This document shows, one piece after another, positions 29,002 to 41,575 of a stretch of 64,000 nt of DNA (the first letter of the stretch is position 1; each line of letters starts with the position of its first letter). The DNA comes from Portulaca oleracea (Eukaryota > Streptophyta > Magnoliopsida > Caryophyllales > Portulacaceae). The stretch lies in NCBI GenBank assembly GCA_029582165.1, contig CM055870.1, positions 19,632,832-19,696,831 of the forward strand, read 5' to 3'. Under the pieces are notes generated by a model, which saw only the letters and a program-made list of their open reading frames with translations, was not told where the DNA came from and did not search any database. A program made the position numbers and the translations under genes.

Positions 29002-32000
29002 TGACCCCAAAAAACAGGAAGATGTGATCCTCTTCCTCCATCAGATCAAATGTGATTTAGTTTGCCTAATTGAAACAAAAATAAAGGCTCTCAAAGAGCA
29101 GCATATTTGCCTTAGTGTTTTCTCTGCCTGGAAGAGTTGCTCAAACTTTGATGTTCAGGATGGAGGTCGAATCTTGGTCCTCTGGAAGCCCAAAAGATAT
29201 GACATCCAAGTTGTGGAGAAAAACATCCAGTATATTCACTGTCATATTTTTGATAAACACAACAAAGCCAAGTTCTACATTACCTTTGTGTATGGCTTAC
29301 ATACAATTAAGGAAAGACTGGCTCTTTGGCAAGGTCTCTGTCAAATCAAAACAAATATTGATGGTCCATGGTGTGTCTGTGGCGATTTTAACTCAGTTCT
29401 ACATAGTGAGGACAGAATGAATGGCACGACTGTTAGTGCCACTAAAATCCAAGACTTCAAACACTGTATAGATGATTGTCTTCTAATTGAGCAAATATGT
29501 GCTGGCTCTTCTTTCTCATGGTCTAATAACCATGTCCAATCAAGAATAGATAAAGTCTTCTTCAATGACGACTGGTATGCACACATGAACCTCACGCACA
29601 CAGAATATATCATGAATGGCCTCTCAGATCATAAGCCAATGCTCATCAAAGATGTTGATCCTCCTAAAAACAAAGTCCAGTTCCGTTTCTGCGACATGTG
29701 GACAAATCACAACTCCTTCCCGATGATTGTCCAAGAAGCTATCAATCATGGGTGTTATGGAACATGGCAGTACAAACTCAGAAGAATGCTTCAAACTGCA
29801 AAGCCTCTGTTGAAAGATCTCAATGAAAGGAAATATAATGACTTATATCAACAACAAGAAATAGCACGCAGTTATCTTGTCCAAGACCAACAAGCGCTTG
29901 ATATGGATCCAGTGAACCCAGAGTTACAAGAGAAAGTTTTGATTGCCCAGAATCATTACACAGCCATCCTTGATTCTATGAAACTCCTCATCTCTCAGCA
30001 AGCTAAAATTGAAAAGGAAGTAATGGGGGATGCGTGTACTAAATTCTTCTTCAGTAAAATGAGGCAGAGAAAGCAACAACGATACATATATGCCATTCAT
30101 GACAACCAGGACAACAGAATTGAAGGATACAACAAAGTTGCTGAAAATTTCCTTCAATACTACAAGGAGTTGATTGGTACTCAACATCGCCAAAGAGACA
30201 ATGTCCGACCAGAAATCATCAATCAAGGAAACCTTCTCCCCGAGGTACAACAAGCTCAACTTATTCGGCATATCACTGATCAGGAAGTCCGGGATGCTTT
30301 ATTTTCAATCCCGAATCACAAATCCCCGGGTCCAGATGGTTATTCAAGTGGCTTCTTCAAAAAATCGTGGGACAATACTGGTTCCCTTTCACTAATGCTA
30401 TTCTGGAATTTTTTAAGACTGGAAAACTTCTCAAGGTGTTCAACTCAACTACCTTGGTACTAATCCCGAAGGTGGATGTCCCAAAACAGCGGCTGACTTT
30501 CGTCCAAACTCCTGTTATACAGTGGTCTATAAGTGCATTACAAAGATAATGGCTAACCGCCTAAAATAGGCCCTTCCTCACCTCATTGATGAAAGTCAAT
30601 CTGCCTTTGTTCAAGGTCGCGAGATGCTCCACAACATCCTGCTTTGCCAAGAGTTAGCTAGGGGTTTTAATCGACAAACACCTTACTCAAGGAGCATTCT
30701 AAAAATCGATCTAAGGAAAGCCTTTGACACAGTGCACTGGGATTTTATTGATGAATTACTCACAGCCTACCACTTCCCAACTGTGTTTGTAAAATGGGCG
30801 AAAGAATGCATCACCTCCCCCACTTTCACCTTACATCTCAATGGGGAAAACTATGGGTTCTTCAAAGGAGGAAGGGGCATCAGACAGGGATATCCTATCT
30901 CACCTCTGCTATTTGTACTCACAATGGACTATTTGTCCTGATGCCTTTCCTATGCCAGCAAACAAGAGAGCTTCAAGTTCTACCCTCGATGTAAAAGTTT
31001 GAACCTGACACACCTAGCATTCGTTGATGATCTGCTTATTGTCTCTGCTACAAATACTCCTTCTATCCAGCACATCATGAATGCCCTTCGTCACTTTCAA
31101 CAAACTTCTGGGTTGTCGGCAAATCAAGGAAAAATCGGTTGCAATGATTACTGGAGTCTCCCCGGAGCAGAAACAACATATACTGGAAATCACAAATTTC
31201 CAGGAAGGTCATTTCCCTATTACTTACCTAGGCATGCCGATCACTGATGGGAAACTCAGCAAGGTAGACTGCGTGAAACTTGTTGATAAGCTCACAAAGT
31301 GCATCCAGTCATGGAGATCAAGTAATATTTCTTATGTTGGGAGGGTCACCCTCATAAACAATGTGCCTATGGGTATCTACACTTTCTGGGCTTCAATCTT
31401 CATAATCCCCCAAGAGGCAATTGACAAGGTGACCAAGATATGTCGAAACTTCCTCTGGTCTGGTACTGCTGAGTTTAAACGCATCCCTCGTGTATCATGG
31501 GACAGTTTGCAAGCCAAAAAGCAAGGGAGGCCTGGGCATCAAGAATATGAACACATGGAACATAGCTTTGGTGGGTAAACAAATCTGGGCAATCGCAAAC
31601 AAAAAAGACTGTCTTTGGGTCAAATGGATACACAAGAGATACATCAAAAATCAAGATTGGTGGTCCTTCCTCCCAAGGGGTGACACCTGCTGGTATTTCA
31701 AAAAAATTTGCAGGGTAAAGGACCGCCTAAAAGGGTTAGCCATAAGCCCTTACACTGTTAAACAAGCTTATACTGCCTTAGATGGTGAGCAAGACAATTG
31801 GCCTTGGGCACGATTAGTCTGGAACAGGCTAAACACCCCTCGCCAATCTTTCATCCTTTGGCTGACAATGCATGGCAAATTACCAACTCGTGACCATCTG
31901 GCAAAGCGTACCCCCCAAATTTCAAATAAGTGTAGGCTTTGCGACAGAGAAGCTGAAACAATAGATCACCTCTTCTATAGGTGTCAAAAGCCCACTGAAA

Positions 32001-32296
32001 TTAGACAGGAAATTCATCATTGGCTGCAAATCCCCAACAGGAGCTCTGATTTTAATCACTGGTGCACACAAATTATTCAGTGGAAAAACACAAAGCATCG
32101 GCGTCGCCTGGCATACGCAGTAACGGCAAGTATCATTTACAACATGTGGAGGGTCAGAAACCTCAGAGTTTTCAATCAAAAGACACAGGGTCCGAGCCAA
32201 ACCATATACCATATTAAAGACACAATTAGAAACATAACTCTTTTCATTGTTAATCACACAGCGTGTAATAGTCAATACATAGATATACTCTGCTGA
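28967..32296 (+). pseudogene. LINE ORF2 (endonuclease-reverse transcriptase), several lesions
   Basis: ORF2 provides the nicking endonuclease and reverse transcriptase. The likely start is the ATG at 28967. An APE-type endonuclease follows with WNIRGL, IETK, CGDFNSVL and SDHKPM (catalytic His region). Reverse-transcriptase motifs are LRKAFDTVHW, GIRQGYPISPLLF and FVDD (31020-31031). The zf-RVT region lies near 31840-31995. Lesions: frame changes near 30400-30470, 30485-30510, 31130 and 31500-31530, and stops TAG at 30567 and TGA at 30939, the latter probably from a CGA codon. Confidence 0.9.
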
Positions 32297-33258
32297 ACTC
32301 TTTGCTTGTAAACTTCTCTGTTTGGAATATAGTTTTTTAAACTTTCTCCAAAAAAAAAAAAAGGATTTCTGCACAACTTAGACGAAGGACGTTAGACCAC
32401 AAGCCTTGAATTTCTAAAAGGTAGTTGTGAAATGATAATTAAAGAGAGATAACTTTGTTGATAGAACAAAAAAGGAGTTACAGTAGGTAGTGATTACATA
32501 AGGTTCTCATTGTCCAAGCACCAACTGCCTTTGTCAACTATAGCTCTACTAACACACCAACCACATTGGCAACCTCACAGAGAAACAACTGTCTTTCTCT
32601 GCTACTAGTCGTTGTCAACTCATCAAGCTACCCTTGGCTATGATTCTTACCAACACCACTCCTGTCTGGCTACAAGTCTAACTAATACTCTCGATTGGCT
32701 ACAATTTAGAAACTCAGTCTCCTTGGATCACCTACAAAGGATTCCATAGATTACACTTTTGAATTGCGTAGTTTTTCTTCATTTAGCTCTCTGCTCTTTC
32801 TTGATGCTCTAGGCGTATTGTAAAGACTTGTGAATTGCCCTATTTGTGATCATCAGTAAGTCGCCAAGGTCCATAATTTTAGTCAGTTGTGAACGACTTC
32901 TTTCCCAATGTATGTGACTTCTTTCCATTATGATTGATTCCTTCCAGCAATAAGAGACACTCGGTTTACTGCAAGAATCAAGCATAAGTCTGTTTACCAT
33001 TATATGTCAGAATTAGATTAGGAAATAGAAAGACAAAGATATTCCCTTTTCAATTTCTAGAAGTATGGCAATCCATGAATTGTGCTATTTTCGACAATTG
33101 CATCTGTAAGGAATTGATAGGAGGATTTTTTACTTTCATATCAAAACTATGTTTATGTGTTGCGGACGTCCTTGATAGGGTTATGCCAACGCCCTTGACT
33201 GATCTTCGTCAACGTCCTCGAACCTCCAAATGAACAAGAACATTGAGAGTTTCCAACA

Positions 33259-34727
33259 ATTACATATATCATTCTTTATTCATCATGCTACGTACTTTTT
33301 GTCCGTCTTTTTTCTTAATTCAAAACACCTAATCAAGTTAAACATATCAAATGTTACATCTGATTCATTTGGTTAGGATTACAAAATCTACTTAGTTACA
33401 ATAAATAAACCAAAACACATATCCTCTTTTCCATATATTCAACCTCGCTATATCATAAGCAAGATATTGAACGCTCCCCCTCGATCTTTCATCCCCTTCC
33501 CCTTTGGTTTATTGATTGCCATACCTTTGATTTGTGATTGGAGATCAATTGGTTTTGTCGAGTGAAAGAAGTACTTTGGTACAACCTTCATGTGAACAAT
33601 CTCAAAAGAATTTGGAATTTTTTATGTGGTCTGCATCTAATCCATTCAAGTATGTCTTTATAATTGTTCAGTTGAGCTTCACATAGCCTTGTTACAACCT
33701 AATAATCTAGATAACAACACTATTATTAACGCACTAATTCATAGTAACTAGAGATTGAATATTATAAGTGTTAAAAAGCTCATCAATTTTAGGCTAATCT
33801 GGATTGACACCTATATGGCTATATTAGCAAGACTATTAAGATGAGGCACGTATAAAATGTTCTTGTGGGTTGAAATTATTAATTTTCAACTCCTAGTTTT
33901 TATCAGTTCTTGCCAACTCCTTTCAACTTTTATCGGTTACTCCTAATTCCTTCAACCTGTTTGTTTTTCTTATAAGTCATTAGCAATATATATATATGTA
34001 TGTATCTTGATCCTAATCTACTACTTTGAGATAATATCGGTTTCAGTTTTAGTTCTTCATTTTAGAGAGGAGAGCATCATTTTGGGAGTTGACTGGATGG
34101 AAGAAAGACAAAATAGGTTGAAAGGCTAATTTACAAGTGGTTGTGATTTTGCCTTTACAATATATGTAAGAGCTAAATTAAATAGGCTCCAACAAGTCCC
34201 TATGGCATATATATATATAGTAGCAAGGCAAGCAACAAAGACAATGCTACGCACCCTAGCTAAAGTATCCATTATAGAGAATCTCACTCTTGAGGGTCAC
34301 AATTGTACTCTTATGTTCTCCACAACAAAATTACCATCAATATCCACCAATCTTTTAGGTTTCTACATCTTTATTTTCTATAATGGAAATAACAGTATTG
34401 TGCTCTTGGTTATGGTTTCCCATATTCCCATTGAAGTGGGACCGAACAGGATAAAATTTTAATACCTAAAACTTAAATGATTGTCTGCGTGACTGTGTAT
34501 ATAAGTACAAAAAAAATTAGAGGGAACAGAAAAAAGAATTAAACATATTGACCTAACGAAGAACTTGGTTCTCTTAAGCACTAATTAAACTTGGATGTAT
34601 TTATGCAACTTAAATGTTCTTTTTAAGAAGTCAACTTAGTTGTAGCTATGTAGTGAAATTGTGGCACATTTATGAGTTGCGTAAATCCTTAAGTAGAAGT
34701 AACATTTTAAGATCTAAAGAACTTAAT
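33259..34727. other. Spacer, nothing recognised
   Basis: AT-rich sequence with short TA/TATG runs near 33985-34005 and 34205-34220. An 86-codon frame at 34202-34462 has no recognisable domain. Confidence 0.5.
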
Positions 34728-34730
34728 TAA

Positions 34731-34960
34731 GGCCCGGTTCTTTTCTGTGGTATTTTGTGGTATGATGTGGTGAGGTGTGGTGTGGTGGAATTGTGGTAGG
34801 TTATTGGTATGTGGGATAGGTGAGGAGAGAGAATGTAAAAAGTAAAGGAGAAAAGTGAGGAGAGAGAAAAGTAATGATTTGTGGTAAAGTGTGGTGAGTT
34901 GTGGCAAACTGTGGTATGTTGTGGTACCGCAGTTTGCCAACCGCAAAAAAAAACAGGGCC
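34731..34960. mobile_element. Tourist-like MITE copy 4 (230 bp), perfect TAA TSD
   Basis: GGCCCGGTTCTTTTCTGTGG start and an inverse end CAGGGCC, flanked by TAA at 34728-34730 and 34961-34963. The interior has the GTGGTGTGGTGG and GAGGAGAGAGA stretches of the family. This copy has the cleanest flanks. Confidence 0.9.
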
Positions 34961-34963
34961 TAA

Positions 34964-36019
34964 GTCATGTAACGATAGCCCTATTACTCCTATTACTCCA
35001 GTATCTAATCATCAAAACCTGATAAAAGAAGATGAGAGCAAAAGGAAGGAACAATACAATAAAGAAAATCATTCTCCTGTGCTTTGGAATTCTTCTATTA
35101 CCATCATTAAAAACAATAAGAAAAATATTTTACTCCTTTTTAATGGTAATTACTAATCACCATCCAAAAACAAAGAAACTTTTTCCCTGTTGAAGTATGT
35201 GATTTATTAGGTATACACTGTTCTATTTAATAGTAATAGATTTTAATCTGTGATTAAATAAAGTATAAAAATAATATAAAAACCACCACCCCCCCCCCTC
35301 TTTTGTTACATGCAGCCATGCAGGTGAAAATAATAAAATATCATTATTAATAATACTAATATAATGTATGTTTTGAAAGTGAGCAAAATGCAACGTCCTA
35401 TTATATTGAGAAAACACAAATTTTAATTGAAACAAAAGTATTTAACGAAGACTCCATTAGCTATGATTTATAAAGGTTGTGTTTAGTTACTGAGAATGCC
35501 TTAGTCGAAATCCATAAGAATGATTATTTGATTAAAAAGCTTAAAATTAGGTCCATGATTTGACTAAAAAATAACCTAAATTATGTCTCCATGCAATGAA
35601 GATTACAATGTTCATTGTTCTAGAACAGTCAACGGGTTGCCTTTCCATACTGCGGAATAACAGAAGTATAAAAGAGATGGCACAAATCACAGTGATAACG
35701 ATGGATAAGTGTACCACACAAAAGTTATGACAATTTATTAATTAATAAATTGTCCATTAAAATTATTCTTGCTTTCCACAAAATTAACAAATGAAACTTG
35801 AGGAAAGACATTGCACCAATATCGACTTTCAACGTAGTACAAATGCACATCAAGCTAGAGACTTAATTTAAAAGTTTGAATTTATAATTAAAAGAATGAA
35901 TTTAGGTTTTATATATTTAACACTAGCTTATATAGAACTAACATGGTATATCACGAAAAAAAGGTTGTCGGAACATATCTAATTGAGGGGCTCATTTCAT
36001 ATATTTGTTTAATGGGGAC
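34964..36019. other. Spacer, nothing recognised
   Basis: AT-rich, with a C run at about 35287-35298. No gene or transposon termini could be supported. Confidence 0.5.
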
Positions 36020-36028
36020 TTAAATTAG

Positions 36029-36529
36029 GGGGTTTTTTCATTTTGGACCCCAATGTATAAGGAGTATTTATTTTCTGAACCCTTGGTTTTCATTGTTTAT
36101 TTTTGGTACCCTAAAGTTTATTGGTTGAATAAAAAAAATGGGCATAAAGTTTGTAGGTTAAAAAAAAAATGTTTATGTACTGTTTTTCTTTTTCTTCCCA
36201 TGTTTGAATTTATCTCCCAATTAACGCCAAACTTCAGGAGTAAGGTTTAAACTAATATTGAAGTTATAATACACCTCTCTTATTCATGTCGAAACTAATT
36301 AATTAAACCCTGAAGTACCAAGGGTCTAAGTAGTTCCGACATGAATAAGAGATATGTATTACAGCTTTAATATTAGTTTTAACCTTAGGACCTTTTTTTT
36401 CAACCTACAAACTTTAAGATTCTTTTTTATTCAACCCATAAACTTTAGGTCCAAAAAATAAACAATGAAAACCAAGGGTCCAGAAAATAAATACCCTTAT
36501 ATGTCGAGGTTCAAAATGCAAAAAAACCC
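36029..36529. mobile_element. Mutator-type MITE, 501 bp, perfect 9-bp TSD
   Basis: Flanked by TTAAATTAG at 36020-36028 and 36530-36538. The ends GGGGTTTTTTCATTTTGGAC and, inverted, GGGTTTTTTTGCATTTTGAA begin inverted arms that extend about 200 bp, giving a near-complete hairpin. Short frames within it are artefacts of the hairpin. Confidence 0.92.
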
Positions 36530-36538
36530 TTAAATTAG

Positions 36539-37196
36539 GCCCTGCAAAAAGTCAGTTCGGATAATTTCAGGTCCGATCAAATTGGTCATTCGGTCAGAAT
36601 CCTATTACGTACCCTAACCCTATTCGATAAGCAACTGTGACATTGAGACCCTAGTCAGACCCGGACCCGGATGTCCGATGTTCGAATTATATGTAAAGCC
36701 AAGGTCATACTTTTAGTGTTGGAATGATCGAACATTAACTGATTATTAATATTCGATGTCCAATGTCTGGATTGTACATAAGGTAATTAAAGCTACCCAA
36801 CGCTCACAAACTGGGTCTGGACATTGTCCAATTGTCCGGAATGACTGAATTCGGATTTTCCCCAAAAATGTGGACAACTCGAACTCGGTTTTCCCTACCC
36901 GAACTCAACCCGACCAGTTTTATTGACCGATTTTAAGATTCAGACCAACCTTTTTCAAGTCATCGTGAACAATGGACAATGTTGTATGCATATGTATGTG
37001 TGTGCGTATAGAAATTAGATTATAGTAAGTCGAAGTATAAGAGTTCAGATAATGGCAATCTGAACTATAGAAATATATTTAAGTAAGTTGAACTATTGGA
37101 CCATTGATTTTCAAAATTCTAGTGCACTGCCCCTGGTTTTTTTTACATAGTACAGGAGGAGGGTTGTTTTCCTAAGCAACATATGCATTATATATA
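36539..37196. repeat. Degenerate element with GTCCGG/TTCGG phrases
   Basis: 36550-36960 repeats phrases such as TTCGGATAATTTCAGGTC, GACCCGGACCCGGATG and CCCGAACTCAACCCGACC, resembling the hAT MITEs at 43916 and 17722. I found no clean termini or target duplication. Confidence 0.4.
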
Positions 37197-37290
37197 GCAA
37201 TTCTATTTTTTTCAGTATACTAAATTATAGTCATCCAAACTATCATATATTAGTTTATAGTTTCCCAATCTATAAGTATAATTGACTGTA

Positions 37291-37447
37291 GTATTCCAAA
37301 CTTATCATATATTGGATAGTTGTAATCCAAAATATAATTAAGCTTGGATCGACTATGTGGTCGTATCATGTATTCCAAACTTATCATATACTGGATAGTT
37401 GTACTCCAAAATATAATTAAGCTTGGATCAACTATTGGTCGTATCAG
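37291..37447. repeat. Tandem duplication, period 79 bp, two copies
   Basis: GTATTCCAAACTTATCATAT starts at 37291 and again at 37370. The copies share GATAGTTGTA, AAGCTTGGATC and GGTCGTATCA with a few substitutions. Confidence 0.85.
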
Positions 37448-37565
37448 GAAACCCAAAGGTTCAAATAGTTCAGTATTGTTATATAATTCTAAAATTAGAT
37501 TTACCGTAGTCACAACCCTTATCATTTGGCTTACAACAACCTAATTTTATAAATGCACGCGTGTG

Positions 37566-37620
37566 TGCGTGCATACATACATACATACATACATACATAC
37601 ATACATGCATGTGTGTGTGG
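37566..37620. repeat. (CATA)n and (TG)n microsatellite
   Basis: About nine CATA units followed by GCATGTGTGTGTG, just upstream of the solo LTR. Confidence 0.9.
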
Positions 37621-37639
37621 GTTATTTAATCATTCTTAT

Positions 37640-38481
37640 TGTAACACCCCGAGTAGTTAACGTGTTGTTTAAAGGGTTTGAAATGACTACCTATATTATC
37701 AAAGTGTACCTTCTTTTAAGGTAGTTCATGGACACCCCTAGTCAAAGAAAAATTTGTGATTCTCTAATATTATTTGGAAAAAATTTTCTTAATTGGAACA
37801 AGTGGACGCCGTAAAAAAAATCTCAAAAAATATGATAGGGGTGTCCAATTTAGTAGCAACCCAAAAGCTCTAAAATAGTACTCTCTTCGTCCCAAATAAA
37901 TCGTCCTAGTTTGATTAGTTAGGTCAAAATTTTAAATTTTGGCCGTTAATTTATCAAATTGTATGTTGAGTTATTATAAAAGACTACCGCAGTACCACTA
38001 TTAGATTTGTGATGAAAAATATTTTTATGTCTGCATTAATATTATTAGTCTTATTAAGATAAAATGTAAAAAATTAGTGGTCAAAATGTTGCATCGAAAA
38101 CCGTTAGTAAGCTGAACAAATTAATTAGGACGGAGGGGTACCAATTTTTTTAAAATAAACAAAAAGTGTAAGTTAATGAATTGGGTAATCGGGTATCAAT
38201 AAGTCAATGAATTGGGTAATTGGGTATTAGCAATAACAAAGATATTGGACACCCCTAAATTTAATGTCGAGATCCGCCACTGTTTGGCTGAAAGAACAAG
38301 AACAAAGAACAAAGCACATTCTTTTAAGGTAGTCTCATGATGGGTGACCTCCTAGGAAGTTTTCCTAGGCATCGTGTGAACAAGAACAAAGGAAGGACTC
38401 ATATTGATCCGTGGGGTTAATCTACGATCCTTGAAACAGTTATCGATAAGTACTCAGTCCAGGAGGGGTCGGGGCGTTACA
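37640..38481. mobile_element. Solo LTR, 842 bp, perfect 5-bp TSD
   Basis: It starts TGTAACACCCCG and ends CGGGGCGTTACA (inverted termini), flanked by CTTAT at 37635-37639 and 38482-38486. There is no internal domain. The TGTAACACCCC terminus is common in Ty3/gypsy Tekay-type LTRs and resembles that of the 57-64 kb element. A Stowaway MITE is nested inside, so the original LTR was about 580 bp. Confidence 0.88.
37881..38138. mobile_element. Stowaway MITE nested in the solo LTR (258 bp)
   Basis: Ends CTCTCTTCGTCCCAAATAA and, inverted, CCCCTCCGTCCTAATTAA match the Stowaway (Tc1/mariner) consensus CTCCCTCCGT. Flanking TA is present on both sides (37879-37880 and 38139-38140). Confidence 0.88.
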
Positions 38482-38486
38482 CTTAT

Positions 38487-39254
38487 ACTTCTTCATTTCC
38501 ATATTACGTGTCACCTTGAAAATTATATAAGTTAAACTTTCAAAACTCTAATCATTAATTCTCAATATATAAAATGATATGTATGAGAGATTTCAGAGAA
38601 AATAATTGTAGGTTGCAGTTACAGTGGTAGCAAACGAGATGGCGGAGATTACAAAAAAAATTAGGAACGATAATTAAGCGATAAAATTGAAAACCCATGA
38701 ACGGCGACAACCAGAAAAATAATCCACTATGAGAAAAAGGAGGAGTACAACTCGATCACTATCACAGAGTATGATACGATCAACAATGGAGATTACAATA
38801 CAATCTCTCAAACTCTGAATTCACAATCTCTCTTGGGATAACAAAGGTGGAACTCTTTTGGAAAATATTGGTGAAACTCTATCTGTCTCAATATGATCCG
38901 ATTGATCACCGATGGTTAAAGTGGAGAAAACTGTATCCTATATAATAGGATGGTTAGGAGAATTAGAGTTAGATTAAAACTCAAATATAACAACAAGTAG
39001 TATCCGACTTGAAGTCATCATAATTCTCCTGTGCCGTTCTTGGACTTTAGCGAATCCAATGGGCCACTAAAAATCCAACAATATATTATATAAAATTATT
39101 GTCATCAAATTAATAAAAAAAATAATATCATCAAAATATGATATAATAATTATTAATAAAATATTATGAATTAAATAATGATATCAAAAATTGTGAAATA
39201 ACTAAGTGATAAATTACATGAAACAAACGTACTCTGTATTTCATGTCATCATAA
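38487..39254. other. Spacer, nothing recognised
   Basis: AT-rich sequence with possible LTR-like text at 38600-39080 (repeated GGAGATTACA). No termini or frames are supported. Confidence 0.4.
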
Positions 39255-39263
39255 ATAATTAAT

Positions 39264-39663
39264 GGGAAATTCTATTTGGTAGGCTTCAACTTTTGCCTAT
39301 TTCAAATTGTCAACCACTTTTGAAATTATTTCAAACGGTGGGCTTATTTTGAAAATTATTCCAAATGGTAGGCTTATTTTGAAAATTTTAAAAATTATTC
39401 CAAATTTTCAAGAACTTTAAAAACTATTCTTACTTATCAAACAATTCAGGTATCATTCCAAGTAAGTCGATTGTGAGATTGATATGGAGAACTAAATGAA
39501 ATTGAGAGAGGGGGAAAGTTTTACGAGCAATAATTTAATAATGGTACAAGAAGAAGCTCACGAGATAGAATAATTTTCAAAATAAGTCTGTTACTTGGAA
39601 TAATTTAAAAATTTTGACTACTTGAAATATACAAAAATTGAAGCCTACCAAATAAAATTTCCC
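39264..39663. mobile_element. Mutator-like MITE, 400 bp
   Basis: Ends GGGAAATTCTATTTGGTAGG and, inverted, GGGAAATTTTATTTGGTAGG. Flanks ATAATTAAT and TAAATTAAT agree at 7 of 9 bases. The inverted similarity runs over 100 bp inward. No ORF. Confidence 0.75.
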
Positions 39664-39672
39664 TAAATTAAT

Positions 39673-41400
39673 CCAATGACAATTAAAAAACGAAGTGAAC
39701 GCACACACAGAGTACGAATCTAAACATACCTTTGTTTAATGTCAAGGTCTCTTCTTTTTCATGAAAAAAAAACCATACATGAAATTGTATTTAATTTGTT
39801 GTCGGATTGACATTTAATTATTGCTTTTAATTTGACATAATTATTCATATAAAAAAATTCAACTATTAATATATTCAGCTGTTTTGTGATGTTCGAGTAT
39901 CAACTGAGGCTAAGCCACCATTTTGATTCCAGGACATGAAAAGTTTACGATACTTTTACACTCATTAGGAAACTTTTAATTGTAAAAAAAGAAAAAGTCA
40001 ATACTCTTGAATTATTTCGCCTTATTAATGTTTAGGTTGTTAGGTTTTGATGTCGATCTTAACAAGAGGAAGGAAAAACGTGTTGTCTTGGATAAAGAAT
40101 TTTTGGAGCTTCCTCAAAGTAATTTAAATGACATAGTGCGTAGCGTAACAAAGTTTGAATTGGTTGTGATACATGCATCGTTCATGACAATGTTGTGACT
40201 ACAGTAAAACTGCTTAGGGAAAAAAGGTATAAAGAGAGATTCGCAAATTCTAAGTAGTTTATTTCCTCTGCTTTGATTGTCTATATTGTGTTTTTCCTTT
40301 TGATTTTTTTTTATAGATGTCATGTTATTTTTTTCCATTGCCGTAACAAACTTTTCGACCTGTTCGGGTTTGAATTATAAAAAAAAAATAGAAATCAATG
40401 ATTAATCCCATGCAAAGTATGAAGCATCTACAATAAAATGGTTATGATTATTATTTACTTGAATCTATTACCTTTTATTATTGGAGGCTCCAAATTGAAT
40501 TCGAAAGCATCCGTAAGTTTAGTTAGATTCTTGCCAAATTCATATAATAGAGTAGACTAGAAACAAAATAAAATAGAAATATAGATAATGATTTCCTTTT
40601 GATTTTTGCAATCCTCCCACTGATAGAAATTAAATATTGGAGAATATGATACTGCTGAAATTGAATGGTGATGTTCACCTGGCAATCATAAAATATTAGT
40701 GGAGGGTGGAGAGAGAATATATGCCTAAACCATGGCATATTGGCATCCCCCCCCCTTTGGCCTTTGTTTTTTAGGGATTTCTTAGGGAATTCGACATATC
40801 CCATCCAAATATACAATTAATGTATGTACTCTCAAAGCTGACTGCCACAAAGCCACTTTTTGTGCTTGATTAATATATGTAGATATGTTTGGGTCTCTTT
40901 AATTAACACTTACAATAATAAACCGATCAAAGTCCACTGTGTAATGTGTTGTGTGTTGTGTCGCATTTAGGAAGCATCTTTTCAGATTTGGTATGATCAT
41001 TTAACAACAAGGGAGAAAAATTGTTCATCTAGGAGTGAGTGACAATATGAAAGCAGCAGAATCAACCAAAAATGTTTGAGTTACGACTAATTAACCTTCA
41101 TTTTCATAGTATAGATTGTATAGCAAACAAATTAAAGGGAAAGCCAACTTTCGATATTTTGATCAAAGGATGCCTCCTCTATATTTTGATCTAAGAATGT
41201 CCATGACTTTTTTTTCTTCTTACAATTTTAAGTATACTATTTTAATAATAAATTTTATTATTATGACGTTATACTTTTATAAACTACTTTTACTTGCAAA
41301 TTTAATAATTATAACTTATAAATTATGAAGAAAGAGAGAGAAATCTGTTGTTCAATAATTGAACATATTCAATGATCATATTACAATAGAGGGAGGGGGA

Positions 41401-41404
<4 letters not shown>
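39673..41404. other. Spacer, nothing recognised
   Basis: AT-rich. A 63-codon frame at 40007 and others have no domain. A C run lies at about 40748-40756. Confidence 0.5.

Positions 41405-41438
<34 letters not shown>
41405..41438. repeat. (TA)n tract next to MITE M11
   Basis: About 34 bp of TA directly preceding a partial TA-associated MITE, repeating the pattern seen at 18.8-22.9 kb. Confidence 0.95.
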
Positions 41439-41440
<2 letters not shown>

Positions 41441-41575
41441 AAAATTAGATTCTAATAATCTCCACTTGTATAAATTGGACAACAATAATCCCTACCTTTA
41501 GTTTGTATTCTGGTGGTACAAATATCATAGATTTTATAATGCATTTGATATAAAACTTAGTATAATACTATCCCC
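41439..41575. mobile_element. TA-associated Mutator-type MITE, partial copy M11
   Basis: Begins GGAAAATTAGATTCTAATAA and continues GGACAACAATAATCCC, TTTGTATTCTGGTGG and part of the core (GCATTTGATATAAAACTTAG), then ends abruptly. The other terminus is missing. Confidence 0.8.

Larger units (their letters stand above)
27693..32360 (+). mobile_element. Full-length L1-type LINE with 16-bp TSD and A tail
   Basis: AAGGATTTCTGCACAA occurs at 27677-27692 and again at 32361-32376, directly after the A run (32350-32360). Between are a 143-bp 5' leader, ORF1, ORF2 and a short 3' UTR (4.67 kb in all). Target-primed insertion with full 5' end is evident. Both ORFs are broken, so it is no longer mobile. 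Confidence 0.93.
27635..33258 (-). mobile_element. 5' LTR of the copia-like element, split by a LINE
   Basis: LTR sequence lies at 27635-27692 and 32377-33258, ending TTCCAACA. The LINE occupies the gap with a 16-bp target duplication. Joined, the LTR is about 0.94 kb, comparable to the left LTR without its MITE. The LTRs are clearly diverged, so the insertion is old. Confidence 0.75.

Noticed and set aside
23919..33263. A 5-bp target duplication for the copia-like element
   Set aside because: TTCAT on the left and ATTAC on the right do not match, so no duplication is claimed.
34202..34462. 86-codon frame
   Set aside because: No recognisable domain, begins in a TA-rich stretch, and its length is expected by chance.
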